This document shows, piece by piece, positions 33,740 to 43,597 of a DNA stretch of 64,000 nt. The translations under genes were made by a program, and so were the position numbers. The DNA lies in assembly GCA_900542265.1 (NCBI GenBank), contig UQML01000005.1, positions 30,056 through 94,055 of the forward strand. The letters run 5' to 3'. The DNA comes from an uncultured Eggerthella sp. (GTDB taxonomy: Bacteria > Actinomycetota > Coriobacteriia > Coriobacteriales > Eggerthellaceae). Under the pieces are notes generated by a model, which saw nothing but the letters and a program-made list of their open reading frames with translations, was not told the DNA's origin and made no database searches. Position 1 is the first letter of the stretch. Each line of letters begins with the position of its first letter.

Positions 33740-36649
33740 TTATAGCGAGTTCTTTGATGCTTCTGGCATAAGGACACGACGCAAGAATTGACCGGTATAG
33801 CTCTCAGGAACACACGCCACTTCTTCAGGCGTACCAGTAGCTACTACAGTACCACCTCTTAGTCCCCCTTCAGGACCTAAATCAATAATGTAGTCGGCAG
33901 CTTTGATCATATCGAGATTATGCTCGATGACAAGCACCGTATTACCCGCATCAACTAAACGCTGTAATACTTCGAGCAACTGACGTACATCGTCAAAATG
34001 AAGACCAGTCGTTGGTTCATCCAAAATATAGAATGTCTTACCGGTTTGGCGCTTTTGAAGCTCGCTTGCAAGCTTTACGCGCTGCGCCTCACCACCTGAA
34101 AGCGTGGTTGCTGGTTGACCGAGGCGAATGTAGCCTAAGCCCACATCATGCAGCGTTTGGAGTTTGCGTTGCAACGACGGGATCTTGCCAAAAAAATCCA
34201 ACGCCTCATCAACCGTCATCTCGAGAACGTCATACACGTTCTTTCCGCGATAAAGCACCTGTAATGTCTCACGGTTATAGCGTTTACCCTGACAAACTTC
34301 ACAATCAACATAGACATCAGGCAAAAAATGCATCTCGATTTTATTCTGCCCATCGCCTTTACATGCCTCACAGCGACCACCCGCCACATTAAACGAGAAT
34401 CGCCCTGGATTATAACCGCGTGCCTTTGCCTCAGGAGTGGATGCAAACAACTGGCGAATATCATCCCAAAGACCAATGTAGGTTGCCGGATTTGATCGCG
34501 GCGTTCTACCGATGGGGCTTTGATCAATATTGATAATTTTGTCGATCTGCTCAGCGCCTATGATTTTTTTATATCGTCCTGCTTTGCGATGGGCACGATT
34601 AACTCTATTAGCCAACGCGGGTGCCAACGTGTCCGTAATAAGCGATGATTTACCACTCCCCGACACCCCCGTTACCAGCGTAAGCGTACCAAAAGGAATC
34701 TTTACCGAGACGTTTTGCAGGTTGTTCTCACGCACCCCTTTGATCTCAAGATAGCCGCGGTCGTGCGGACGGCGCTCTTCAGGAACGGGAATCTCTTTTG
34801 CTCCTGAAAGATACTGGGCAGTAAGCGATTCAGGTACCGCCATAATTTCTTGAGGAGTGCCCATCGCCACAATTTCTCCGCCGTGCTCGCCTGCACCTGG
34901 TCCCATATCAACCACATAATCAGCAGCACGAATGGTATCTTCATCATGCTCAACGACCACAACCGTATTACCTAAATCACGCAAGTGCTCAAGGGTGGCA
35001 ATCAAACGCTCGTTATCACGCTGATGAAGACCAATAGAAGGTTCATCAAGAATATAGAGTACACCCATAAGGCCGGCACCAATTTGCGTCGCTAGCCTGA
35101 TGCGTTGTGCTTCTCCACCTGAAAGAGTTGCCGTTGCACGCTCAAGGGTAAGATAATCAAGACCCACATCAACCAAAAACTTCAATCGAGCAATGATCTC
35201 TTTAACGATAGGACCTGCAATTTGCTCTTGGGTTGGGGTAAACGTCAGTGACTTAAAGAACTCAAGCGCCTCAGCTGCCGATAATTCAGTAGCATCATAA
35301 ATGGATTTACCCTCAATAGTGACCGCCAAAATTGAAGGGTTAAGGCGCTTGCCACCGCACGTAGCACAAGGAATGATGGCAAAATACTGCTCGTATTTTT
35401 GACGCTGCCTATCTGAGGTAGCTTCCTTGTAGCGGCGCATAACCGCTTCGCAAATACCTTCCCACTCGATATACCAGTAGGTCTCTCGCCCATCCACTTT
35501 GACATAATCCACGCGAATTCGCTCTGATTTAGGCGCACCATACATCAACACCTTGCGTACTTTAGAGGGAATATCCTCCCAAGGAGTATCAGATGACACG
35601 CCATAATGTGCAGCTACCGCACGCAAAACTTGTGGATAATAATTGCCGCTCTTAAACGGTGCGACGCATCCTTCATCAAGAGAAAGCGATGGGTCAGGAA
35701 TCACAAGCGCGGGATCAACTTCTTCACGCGAACCAATTCCCAAGCAATCAGGACATGCTCCATAGGGCGCATTAAAGGAGAAATCACGCGGTTCGAGCTC
35801 ATCAAGAGAGAACCCATGTTCAGGACAGCCCAACGCCAATGAGAAAATATACTCACCTTCATTAAGGCCTCCCGTAGCACCAGAAGAGACTTTAGTTTCT
35901 CCAAGAGGGTTTCCTGCTTTATCAAGTATCTGTGCCAAGACACGCCCCTCAGCCAAGCGCGTTGCAATCTCAACTGCTTCCGCAATGCGCGACCGTGCTG
36001 ATTGCTTTAGCACCACGCGATCAACAATAACCTCGATAAAATGCTTGATTTGTTTATTCAGAACAATGGGTTCTCCGGTAAGTTTTGTCACTTCACCATC
36101 AATACGAACGCGCGTAAACCCTTCTTTTTGCAAATCAGCAAAAAGCTTGGTGAACTCACCTTTCCTGCCCGTTACCACAGGTGCCATAATCTGCGCACGC
36201 GTGGTCTGCCCATCGCCTAATAGCATAATCTCATCAGTTACCTGATCAGTCGTAAGCTTTTTGATTTCGCGTCCACACTCTGGACAATGCGGAATACCAA
36301 TACGTGCATAGAGCAAACGTAAATAATCATAGATTTCAGTAGTTGTACCCACCGTTGAACGCGGATTTTTAGACGTGGTTTTTTGATCAATAGACACTGC
36401 AGGAGAAAGTCCGTCAATTGAGTCGAGATCAGGTTTGCTCATCTGACCCAAGAACATGCGCGCATAACTTGAGAGCGACTCAACGTAGCGGCGCTGACCT
36501 TCTGCATAAATGGTATCAAAGGCAAGCGAGCTTTTGCCCGAACCTGAAAGACCAGTGATAACAACAAGCTTATCGCGTGGGATATCAAGACTAATATCTT
36601 TTAAGTTGTGCTCACGAGCACCTCGAATAGCAATATCGGTTTGTGTCAT
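33740..36649 (-). CDS. uvrA: Excinuclease ABC subunit A
   Basis: DNA-damage sensor of nucleotide excision repair. The 969 residues contain two ABC ATPase modules: Walker A GLSGSGKSS at about 33-41 and GVSGSGKSS near 650. Signature motifs LSGGEAQRIRLA and LSGGEAQRVKLA are present, as are zinc-finger cysteines (HCPECGRE, CPDCLGIG, CEACKGDG, CEVCQGKRYN). ATG at 36647-36649 follows GGAAG. A TATAAT-like -10 lies at 36708-36713 with a poor -35. No LexA box was recognised. uvrB is elsewhere (3538-5658). Confidence 0.98.
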   Translation of the reverse strand: MTQTDIAIRGAREHNLKDISLDIPRDKLVVITGLSGSGKSSLAFDTIYAEGQRRYVESLSSYARMFLGQMSKPDLDSIDGLSPAVSIDQKTTSKNPRSTVGTTTEIYDYLRLLYARIGIPHCPECGREIKKLTTDQVTDEIMLLGDGQTTRAQIMAPVVTGRKGEFTKLFADLQKEGFTRVRIDGEVTKLTGEPIVLNKQIKHFIEVIVDRVVLKQSARSRIAEAVEIATRLAEGRVLAQILDKAGNPLGETKVSSGATGGLNEGEYIFSLALGCPEHGFSLDELEPRDFSFNAPYGACPDCLGIGSREEVDPALVIPDPSLSLDEGCVAPFKSGNYYPQVLRAVAAHYGVSSDTPWEDIPSKVRKVLMYGAPKSERIRVDYVKVDGRETYWYIEWEGICEAVMRRYKEATSDRQRQKYEQYFAIIPCATCGGKRLNPSILAVTIEGKSIYDATELSAAEALEFFKSLTFTPTQEQIAGPIVKEIIARLKFLVDVGLDYLTLERATATLSGGEAQRIRLATQIGAGLMGVLYILDEPSIGLHQRDNERLIATLEHLRDLGNTVVVVEHDEDTIRAADYVVDMGPGAGEHGGEIVAMGTPQEIMAVPESLTAQYLSGAKEIPVPEERRPHDRGYLEIKGVRENNLQNVSVKIPFGTLTLVTGVSGSGKSSLITDTLAPALANRVNRAHRKAGRYKKIIGAEQIDKIINIDQSPIGRTPRSNPATYIGLWDDIRQLFASTPEAKARGYNPGRFSFNVAGGRCEACKGDGQNKIEMHFLPDVYVDCEVCQGKRYNRETLQVLYRGKNVYDVLEMTVDEALDFFGKIPSLQRKLQTLHDVGLGYIRLGQPATTLSGGEAQRVKLASELQKRQTGKTFYILDEPTTGLHFDDVRQLLEVLQRLVDAGNTVLVIEHNLDMIKAADYIIDLGPEGGLRGGTVVATGTPEEVACVPESYTGQFLRRVLMPEASKNSL

Positions 36650-36814
36650 GTGCTACTTCCGTTCAAAACGCATATGTTTTGTTACAAGATAAATTGACAG
36701 AATAAGCATTATAACGCGCAGTTGTGAAAAGCGTATGAGTAAGCTGTGCAATTCCTTTGCACACATGACGTTCCGTCGCGCATTACGGCAGTGGCAGCTC
36801 ACCAAGGCAGCACC

Positions 36815-37744
36815 TTATCCACGCGGATGTGCTTGATGATGAATCTCTTTAAGACGTCCAGATGAGATATGAGTATAAATCTGTGTTGTTGAAAGACTTG
36901 CATGTCCAAGCATTTCTTGAACACTGCGCAAATCAGCCCCACCATTTAAAAGATCCGTCGCAAAGGTGTGGCGCATCGCATGAGGGGAAAGGGAAAGATC
37001 AAGCCCCGCCTCACGTAAGGCTTGCTTAAAAACGTGGCGCAGCGCGTCCGCTGACATAGGATTACCACGACGCGACAAAAAAATATAAGGCGATGGGGTT
37101 TTCATGAGGTGGGGACGACCAAAATCGAGATAAGCTTGAAGCTTTTTGCGTACTAAATCATACAACGGCACAATACGTTCTTTACTCCCCTTACCCATCA
37201 CACGAATCTGCGTCATTGATGGGTTAAATGAGTCAAGGGTTAACGATGCCGCCTCAGAAATACGCAAACCAGCTGCGTACAAAAGCTCCAACAATGCTCG
37301 ATCGCGCAAAGCAAGAGGGTCGTGCTCGTTAGCCTTATCCTCATATATATCCAACAGCTTTTGCATATCTGATTCCATCACGATACGAGGAAGCGTTTTT
37401 TGTTGCTTTGCACCACCGAGCAACGCACACGGATTTTGATCGATCACCTGCTGGGAGAGCAAATAAGCGTAATAACCTTTTAGCGCAGAAAGATGCCTGT
37501 TTGACGAGCGACGCTCCAGATATGTTTGCATTTCTGCAAGATACGCACGCATATGGCGTTTGCTCACCTCGCACGTCGTAATCTGATACCGCACACACCA
37601 CCGCGCAAAATCCATCAAATCGCGCTGATAAGCACGCAACGTGTGGGCAGAATAATTCCGCTCGACTTCAAGCTTTTTGAGATAGGCGCTTATGCGCTCC
37701 TCATCTTCTGATGAGGGCTGAAACAATGCATCATTATCTGCCAT
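36815..37744 (-). CDS. xerD: Tyrosine recombinase, XerC/XerD type
   Basis: Resolves chromosome dimers at dif together with FtsK. The 309 residues have an N-terminal SAM-like domain and a catalytic domain with R161 (LRISE), K185 (GKGSKER), H255 and R258 (SPHAMRHT), H281 (LGHAS) and Y290 (TQIYTH). All key residues are present. Whether this is the XerC or XerD partner cannot be settled here. ATG follows the trmFO stop by nine bases. The housekeeping setting argues against an integrase of a mobile element. Confidence 0.9.
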   Translation of the reverse strand: MADNDALFQPSSEDEERISAYLKKLEVERNYSAHTLRAYQRDLMDFARWCVRYQITTCEVSKRHMRAYLAEMQTYLERRSSNRHLSALKGYYAYLLSQQVIDQNPCALLGGAKQQKTLPRIVMESDMQKLLDIYEDKANEHDPLALRDRALLELLYAAGLRISEAASLTLDSFNPSMTQIRVMGKGSKERIVPLYDLVRKKLQAYLDFGRPHLMKTPSPYIFLSRRGNPMSADALRHVFKQALREAGLDLSLSPHAMRHTFATDLLNGGADLRSVQEMLGHASLSTTQIYTHISSGRLKEIHHQAHPRG

Positions 37745-37753
37745 GGTGCACCC

Positions 37754-39208
37754 CTACTCGTCTACCCCATCGCCTGGTTTTTTAGATGAAATTACCACGT
37801 CATCAAGGAGCAGACCTTGATCACCGAGCGCTTTTTTATACGCTTGAAGAGCATCCTTGCCCCGTTCAGCATACGCATGATAGCGTTGCTGCTTGTTTTT
37901 AATCTTTTGCGACAGCGGCGGCAAAATACCAAAGTTCACATGCATGGGCTGATAGTCTTTTGTCTCAGGATTGGTAGCATAGGTCAAAAGCGCACCAAAC
38001 ACCATCTCCTCAGGCATTTGCGGAACAGTTTTGTGCGAGAGGTGTGCCGCAGTTGAGAGCGCAGCCTGCAAACCTGATCGAATTGCTTCAGCGTATCCTT
38101 CCGTTCCCGCAAGCTGGCCAGCAATAAAGATGGGTGTCTCATCCGACCCACGATTCTTGAGTGACAAATCAGCATTAAGCACGCGCGGCGCATCAACAAA
38201 CGTATTGCGATGCATAACGCCATATCGGCTAAACTCCGCCTGCTCAAGTCCTGGAATAAGCGAAAACACGCGCTTTTGCTCAGGGAACGTGAGGTTTGTT
38301 TGAAACCCAACAAGATTAAAGCTTTGGCGATGGGCATTTTCTGCCCGCAACTGCACCACCGCCCACGGGCGCCTTCCCGTCCGTGGATCCGTAAGACCAA
38401 CAGGCTTTAAAGGTCCAAAACGTGGCGCATCAAATCCATTGCGCGCAATCTCTTCAATGGGTTGGCAAGCCTGAAAGAGCTCTTTAGTCTCAAAATCTTT
38501 CTTGATTACCGTTTGCGCCGCGCAGAGCTCTTGAATGAAGTGCTCGTATTCTTCTTTAGTAAAAGCTGCATTAAGATAATCACCGACACCGGCTTCATCG
38601 TAGCGACTTTGGGTAAAAATCTTGTCATAATCAAGTGAGTCAGCCTCAACAATGGGAGCTGCCGCATCATAGAATGCAAGATAGTCTGCATCAATGAGCT
38701 CTTTTAGAGACTCGCTGAGCGCATCCGAGGTAAGCGGGCCAGATGCAATAATAAGCGCATCTGCAGGAGAAGTCGTATAGGGGTCATCCGGCGCATACGC
38801 ATCTACCACCGTTAAGCTCGCATCAGGATTGATTGCAATAACCTCTGCATCAACCCGCACAATGCGAGGATGGTTTTCAACCGCTTCAGTTACTGCTTGG
38901 GCAAATTTTTGCCTATCTACCGCAAGCGCCCCGCCAGCAGGAACAGCTGCATCGAGAGCAAAGGCATAAAGATAAGAGTCAAGCACGTCAAGTTCAGCTT
39001 TGAGCATTCCTGCTGCTGAATCAGGCTTGGTTGATTTTAAAGAATTCGAACAAACAAGCTCTGCCAAATCACCCGTGTGATGAACAGGCGTTGTGACCTG
39101 TGGACGCATCTCATACAGACGCACCACGTATCCTCTATTTGCAAGTTGTAAGGCAGCCTCACTTCCCGCAAGACCGCCCCCAATAATATCAACATATAAA
39201 TGAGCCAT
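37754..39208 (-). CDS. trmFO: Methylenetetrahydrofolate-tRNA uracil-54 methyltransferase
   Basis: Folate- and FAD-dependent enzyme making m5U54 in the T-loop of tRNAs. The 484 residues start with an FAD motif (VDIIGGGLAGSEAALQLANRG) and include YEMRP, LVCSNSLKS and the C-terminal NFGILPPL typical of TrmFO (formerly Gid). ATG at 39206-39208 has AAGGTG upstream; an ATG five codons earlier is possible. It lies between dprA and xerD on one strand, the usual dprA/topA-trmFO-xer neighbourhood. Most actinobacteria lack TrmFO; Firmicutes have it. Confidence 0.95.
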   Translation of the reverse strand: MAHLYVDIIGGGLAGSEAALQLANRGYVVRLYEMRPQVTTPVHHTGDLAELVCSNSLKSTKPDSAAGMLKAELDVLDSYLYAFALDAAVPAGGALAVDRQKFAQAVTEAVENHPRIVRVDAEVIAINPDASLTVVDAYAPDDPYTTSPADALIIASGPLTSDALSESLKELIDADYLAFYDAAAPIVEADSLDYDKIFTQSRYDEAGVGDYLNAAFTKEEYEHFIQELCAAQTVIKKDFETKELFQACQPIEEIARNGFDAPRFGPLKPVGLTDPRTGRRPWAVVQLRAENAHRQSFNLVGFQTNLTFPEQKRVFSLIPGLEQAEFSRYGVMHRNTFVDAPRVLNADLSLKNRGSDETPIFIAGQLAGTEGYAEAIRSGLQAALSTAAHLSHKTVPQMPEEMVFGALLTYATNPETKDYQPMHVNFGILPPLSQKIKNKQQRYHAYAERGKDALQAYKKALGDQGLLLDDVVISSKKPGDGVDE

Positions 39209-39260
39209 GGTCACCTTACTCATGAATTAAGATTGCTTTTGCAGTGCATAGCCTACTATG

Positions 39261-40226
39261 TTAGCGCACCATACGACAAGGTCCATATGTCCCGTCAGGG
39301 TAGCGGGCAATAAGGCGCTTTCGTTCATACTGAGCTAAAAGCATCATGACATGGGTAAGTGCATCTGCTTGCGACATTTGTGCCGTAACATGAGCCTGGT
39401 ATAGTGCTACGAGCGCATCAAGGCGCATAGGCTGCGCCAATAAAGCGTCCAAAAGTGGATCTGCTGCCAAGCGGGCTACCCCATCGCCTGATTTATTTTG
39501 ATGTTCTTGCTCAGCATAATGCTCAATATGAAGCCGATCGTAGAGCTCCACAACCATATCGTCAAATAAATCAACGTCGATTACCGGTTGCGCGCCCTGA
39601 TAAATCAGCTGATTTGCCCCACGTGATGCAGCTGACGTAATAGCACCAGGAACCACCCACACTTCTTTGCCACACTCAAGCGCCTCATCAGCCGTAGAAA
39701 AGGTTCCCGAAGGAAGCCCTGCTTCAACGATAAGTGTTGCTCGTGCCAGGCCCGCTATGATACGGTTCCGCTCACGAAACGTGTAGGCAAACGGAGGATG
39801 AGACCAGGCGCGCTCAGACAACAACACGCCGCCCTCGTTCACAATCTTTTGGAAAAGGTAGCGATTTGCCTTTGGATAAATACAATCGCATCCTCCACCA
39901 AGCACAACAATAGTCTTTCCGCCCGCATCAAGCGCGCCACGATGGGCAGCACTATCGCAACCAAGAGCGCCACCAGAGACAATTACCACATCATACTCGG
40001 CAGCCCGCTCGGAAAAATCATGCGCTGCTTGCAATCCGTACGGGGTGGCTTTACGCGCGCCAATGACCGCAAGGGATGCCGATGACAAAAGCTTTGGATC
40101 CCCTATCCCATATAGCTTCTCCGGTGGCTTTTTTATCTCGGTCAGTGCTTGCGGATAATACGCGTCACCACGCTCAAGCTCAAAACGACTACCCACTATC
40201 ATGTCTTTTGCTGTTGCATCAATCAT
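39261..40226 (-). CDS. dprA: DNA-processing protein DprA (Smf)
   Basis: Protects incoming single-stranded DNA and loads RecA during natural transformation. The 321 residues have the Rossmann-like core with GARKATPYG, SGGALGCDSAAHRGALD, GGGCDCIYPKAN, FRERNRIIAGLA and EAGLPSGTFSTADEALE, and a C-terminal winged helix-like segment. ATG overlaps the comM stop as ATGA, with AAAGGAG upstream. The gene is widespread in non-competent species too. Confidence 0.95.
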   Translation of the reverse strand: MIDATAKDMIVGSRFELERGDAYYPQALTEIKKPPEKLYGIGDPKLLSSASLAVIGARKATPYGLQAAHDFSERAAEYDVVIVSGGALGCDSAAHRGALDAGGKTIVVLGGGCDCIYPKANRYLFQKIVNEGGVLLSERAWSHPPFAYTFRERNRIIAGLARATLIVEAGLPSGTFSTADEALECGKEVWVVPGAITSAASRGANQLIYQGAQPVIDVDLFDDMVVELYDRLHIEHYAEQEHQNKSGDGVARLAADPLLDALLAQPMRLDALVALYQAHVTAQMSQADALTHVMMLLAQYERKRLIARYPDGTYGPCRMVR

Positions 40227-41761
40227 GAGGTACTCCTTTCAAACCCACTTTGAAAACGAAGCGCGCATGCCGAGGCAATATGGCGCTCTTCAACCTGGAA
40301 TGCTTGCTCCATATCAGCAATCGTGCGAGCAATCAAGAGTGTTTTAACCATTGAACGCGCGCTCATGGCATACACATCGATCATCGTTTTGAAAAAACTC
40401 TCGGTTTTCGCTGACATATCTGCTTGCCTGCGTGCATCATCAAGAGTTGGTTGCTTATGCGATAAATGCTGATTATCACATCGTTTACTACGATAAGCTC
40501 GTGCTCGCATCACACCTTCTTTTAATTCAGAGGATGAGAGTGATTTGTTATGCGCGAGAAGCTCAGCAGTGTCAGGCTTCCATACATCAATACGCATATC
40601 AATGCGATCGAGCAATGGTCCACCAATTTTATTTTGATAAGTGCGCACTTGCGTTTCAGAACAGGTACAAGGATGAGTAGCATCACCGTAGTAGCCGCAA
40701 GGGCAAGGGTTGGTTGCCGCTATCATGAGTGATTGCGCCGCAACCGTATAGGTCCCATCAGCACGCGTAATACTAATCTGCCCCGCTTCAAGAACTTGGC
40801 GCAAAAGCTGTAAAGTTTGCGGCTTAAATTCTGAGAGCTCATCGAGAAACAGAATACCTCTATGCGCTAGCGATACTTCACCGGGTTTAAAAGGAACTCC
40901 CCCTCCTATCAAACCTGCTGCTGTCACTGAATGGTGAGGACTTCTAAAGGGTGGGATTTTTTTATGAAGCGATTGAACCGATAAGCCTGCCACCGAATGA
41001 ATGAGGGCAACATCAAGCATTTCTTGGTTTGAGAGCGCCGGCATAATTGAAGGAAGCGCCCGTGCGAGCATTGATTTTCCGGACCCAGGAGGCCCTATCA
41101 TAACCACATTGTGCAGACCAGCAACAGCAATTTGCAAGGCGTATTTAGCTGCTTCATGTCCTTTAACAGCAGCAAAATCAAGTATCTCTTCATCATGCGT
41201 TTCTCGCGATAGGTCATCGTGATGTGGGTCAAATTCATAAGGTGCTAAGCTTCGCAGATTCTCTCCCACACAATCACCTAAACGTGCGAGCTCGTAACAA
41301 ACAAGACCGGGCAGAGGAACATAGCCTTCATGCATAGTGCCCGTAAGCAATGAGCGTTCCAATTTGCGAGCGCACAGTTGATATGCAAAAAGCCCTTGAG
41401 GAGCGCGAATATCACCTTCAAGAGATAACTCCCCCACGACCACCAAGTGCTCAAGAGCATCGGTTGGTATTTGTCCGCTTGCAGCCAAGAGACCCATCGC
41501 GATGGGTAGATCAAAGCCAGAGCCATGTTTGCGCAGTGAACCCGGTGCAAGATTTACCACAATTTTGTCGGTCGGCATTCTAAAACCGCTTGCTTTTATA
41601 GCTGATCTTACGCGCTCACGTGATTCTTGAATACTGGTATCAGGCATTCCCACAATAGAAAATGAGGGGATACCGGTGGTTATAATCACTTCAACTTCAA
41701 CGACACAAGGATCAACCCCTTGTAGGGTGGCACTCAGTACTCGAGCAGAATGGAAAGGCAT
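40223..41761 (-). CDS. comM: ComM/YifB-family Mg-chelatase-like AAA+ protein
   Basis: Hexameric helicase-like ATPase that aids branch migration during transformation in Gram-negatives. The 512 residues begin with a Lon-protease-like S5/chelatase I domain (VEVEVIITTGIPSFSIVGMPD), then Walker A IGPPGSGKSMLARALPSI, Walker B GILFLDELSEF, zinc-like cysteines NPCPCGYYGDATHPCTC, and a C-terminal Mg-chelatase domain. ATG at 41759-41761 follows a G-rich Shine-Dalgarno. It is translationally coupled to dprA downstream. Confidence 0.94.
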   Translation of the reverse strand: MPFHSARVLSATLQGVDPCVVEVEVIITTGIPSFSIVGMPDTSIQESRERVRSAIKASGFRMPTDKIVVNLAPGSLRKHGSGFDLPIAMGLLAASGQIPTDALEHLVVVGELSLEGDIRAPQGLFAYQLCARKLERSLLTGTMHEGYVPLPGLVCYELARLGDCVGENLRSLAPYEFDPHHDDLSRETHDEEILDFAAVKGHEAAKYALQIAVAGLHNVVMIGPPGSGKSMLARALPSIMPALSNQEMLDVALIHSVAGLSVQSLHKKIPPFRSPHHSVTAAGLIGGGVPFKPGEVSLAHRGILFLDELSEFKPQTLQLLRQVLEAGQISITRADGTYTVAAQSLMIAATNPCPCGYYGDATHPCTCSETQVRTYQNKIGGPLLDRIDMRIDVWKPDTAELLAHNKSLSSSELKEGVMRARAYRSKRCDNQHLSHKQPTLDDARRQADMSAKTESFFKTMIDVYAMSARSMVKTLLIARTIADMEQAFQVEERHIASACALRFQSGFERSTS

Positions 41762-41775
41762 TACAAACCCCCCCT

Positions 41776-42174
41776 CTACTCTCCTGCGCTAAACGCATTG
41801 GTGTGAAGGCGTAAAAACGCACGATGGTCATCAAGCACCACAAGCGAGATAATATCGAAACGCACTGCTATATCACAGTAGTGGTGGTCACGAAGATAAC
41901 ATGCTGCAATGCTTTCATATCGAGTTCGTTTAGCACGCGTCACTGCTTCAGCGGGAAACCCTTTATCAAGTCCACGACGCGTTTTTACCTCAATAAAGCA
42001 CAACGTGTCACCATCAAAGGCAATAATGTCTGCTTCACCCGCAAAACAGCTCCAATTACGCTCAAGAATTTCATATCCGCGGTATTCCAAATAGCGTGCC
42101 GCAGCTCGCTCACCGCGCAAGCCCAATTCATGAGCAGTTAAGTTTGACGCGGGTTCATCTGTTTGATTAGTCAT
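41776..42174 (-). CDS. YraN/UPF0102 endonuclease-like protein
   Basis: The 132 residues match the YraN family: GLRGERAAARYLEYRGYEIL, the nuclease-like core GEADIIAFDGDTLCFIEVKTR (D and ExK), then AEAVTRAKRTR. The fold is that of restriction-endonuclease-like proteins; the cellular role is not settled. ATG at 42172-42174 lies inside a perfect 9-bp hairpin whose loop holds the Shine-Dalgarno. It follows rnhB and precedes comM-dprA, a very common neighbourhood. Confidence 0.92.
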   Translation of the reverse strand: MTNQTDEPASNLTAHELGLRGERAAARYLEYRGYEILERNWSCFAGEADIIAFDGDTLCFIEVKTRRGLDKGFPAEAVTRAKRTRYESIAACYLRDHHYCDIAVRFDIISLVVLDDHRAFLRLHTNAFSAGE

Positions 42175-42199
42175 AGGTACTCCTTTCGTTGTACCTATG
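42172..42199 (-). promoter_or_regulatory. Hairpin enclosing the yraN start site
   Basis: CATAGGTAC (42172-42180) and GTACCTATG (42191-42199) are perfect complements with a 10-base loop. On the minus-strand mRNA the loop reads AACGAAAGGA, part of the Shine-Dalgarno, and the 3' arm contains the ATG. Such a structure should lower or gate initiation. Confidence 0.65.
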
Positions 42200-42291
42200 T
42201 AGCCTACAGAACTATTCTTAACCGGCCTTGAAGGTATCTTGAACGCAATCCAACACCAGTCTGATCAAAGGCTCATACCAGTCTTATCTTG

Positions 42292-43083
42292 CTAAAACAA
42301 ACGCTCCTGCAAAATACCTTGACAAAACGTTTTACGGTGAATAGGACTTAAGCCTTTCTCTACCAACGCCTCGCAATGTTTTTTTGACCCATATCCTTTG
42401 GAATGCTTAAAATCATAACCGGGATAGCGCTTATCGTATAACACCATTAGTTCATCACGCGCGACCTTAGCAATCAAAGAGGCCGCAGCAATAGAAGCCG
42501 AATGGCTATCCCCTTTTACCACCGAAACCTCACGTTCATCAAGATGCAGCGGATTACCATCAAGCAAAATTGTCGTAATAGAAATACCTTTTTCTGCAGC
42601 TTGGATGTCAATCTCTTTAATAGCTTGCGTAAACGCTTTACGTAGACAGGCGCTCATTCCAAGCGCATCGATATCAGCTGGCTCAATAAATATAAGCGTG
42701 TGACAAAGAGCCGTCTCAGTAATGGCATGCGCAAGTTCTGGCCGCTTTGTTTCAGACACTTGCTTAGAGTCGTTCAGGCCTTCAAGCGGTACAGCATTCT
42801 TTTCCCATACCACGGCACCAATCGTAAGAGGACCAGCAAGTGGACCGCGCCCCACTTCATCAAGCCCAACAACATAGCCGCCATTAGCATAAGCAGCATC
42901 AAAGGCATAGAGCGATGCAAGGCGTTTTTTCTCTTGCGTTTGTGCTTCAAGTTTGCGATGGGTCGCAGCCAACAGCTGCTGGACTCCTTTGCGCTCATCA
43001 TCTTGTAATGAACGTTCAAAGACAGCAAAACTCTCCGAATCAATTCCTTCAAGTCGCTTTTTTATTTCAGCTATCGTGAGCAC
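42292..43083 (-). CDS. rnhB: Ribonuclease HII
   Basis: Removes ribonucleotides from DNA. The 263 residues have a 65-residue N-terminal extension as in the Bacillus enzyme, then the GLDEVGRGPLAGP signature with catalytic Asp/Glu, LEGLNDSKQ, DGNPLHL and KVARDELM. The start is GTG at 43081-43083 after GGGGTAA. It lies in the usual rplS-rnhB-yraN order, after the rplS terminator. Confidence 0.95.
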   Translation of the reverse strand: MLTIAEIKKRLEGIDSESFAVFERSLQDDERKGVQQLLAATHRKLEAQTQEKKRLASLYAFDAAYANGGYVVGLDEVGRGPLAGPLTIGAVVWEKNAVPLEGLNDSKQVSETKRPELAHAITETALCHTLIFIEPADIDALGMSACLRKAFTQAIKEIDIQAAEKGISITTILLDGNPLHLDEREVSVVKGDSHSASIAAASLIAKVARDELMVLYDKRYPGYDFKHSKGYGSKKHCEALVEKGLSPIHRKTFCQGILQERLF

Positions 43084-43123
43084 TAACGTTACCCCACTAC
43101 CCTATCGCCTTAATGAACCGTAT

Positions 43124-43155
43124 AAAAAAACACGACTCCCGCTAAGAGAGCCGTG
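43124..43155 (-). terminator. Terminator of rplS
   Basis: On the minus strand CACGGCTC and GAGTCGTG form an 8-bp stem (one wobble) followed by seven Ts, 29 bases after the rplS stop. Read-through to rnhB, 40 bases further, remains possible. Confidence 0.8.
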
Positions 43156-43183
43156 CTCGAAAACAGATACCGAAGGATAAGGT

Positions 43184-43528
43184 TTAGTATGCCTTCTCCT
43201 TGATCTTTGCTGCCTTACCAACCTTGTCACGGAGGTAATAGAGCTTAGCACGATTAACGTCACCACGACGAGTAACTTCAATCTTCTCAATCTTAGGAGA
43301 ATGAACAGGGAACGTACGCTCAACGCCAACAGAAAAGCTAATCTTGCGAACGGTAAAGGTCTCACGATTAGAGGCACCATGACGACGAATTACGTCACCT
43401 TGGAACACCTGAATACGTTCACGGTTACCTTCTTTAATACGATAGTGAACCTTAACGGTATCACCTACGTTGAAGTCAGCTACGTCAGGATTGATTTGCT
43501 GTTGCTCAATTGCGCGAATAATATCCAT
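43184..43528 (-). CDS. rplS: 50S ribosomal protein L19
   Basis: L19 sits at the subunit interface. The 114 residues contain FNVGDTVKVHYRIKEGNRERIQVFQG, then RETFTVRKISFSVGVERTFP and AKLYYLRDKVGKAAKIKE, all standard. ATG at 43526-43528 has GAAGGA upstream. A near-consensus promoter at 43598-43626 and a terminator at 43124-43155 make it a monocistronic unit. The trmD-rimM partners often found with it are not present here. Confidence 0.98.
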   Translation of the reverse strand: MDIIRAIEQQQINPDVADFNVGDTVKVHYRIKEGNRERIQVFQGDVIRRHGASNRETFTVRKISFSVGVERTFPVHSPKIEKIEVTRRGDVNRAKLYYLRDKVGKAAKIKEKAY

Positions 43529-43597
43529 TGTTCTTATCCTTCTATATACTCTACGATTGCAGTTGTTAGCAAAGTTGTCTTAAAGACACGGCTAGTT

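Noticed and set aside
34012..34392. 126-codon plus-strand frame
   Set aside because: Antisense shadow of uvrA; no ribosome site and no family resemblance.
36815..37744. Integrase of a mobile element
   Set aside because: All neighbours are housekeeping, no att repeats or cargo were seen, and the protein has XerC/D wording.
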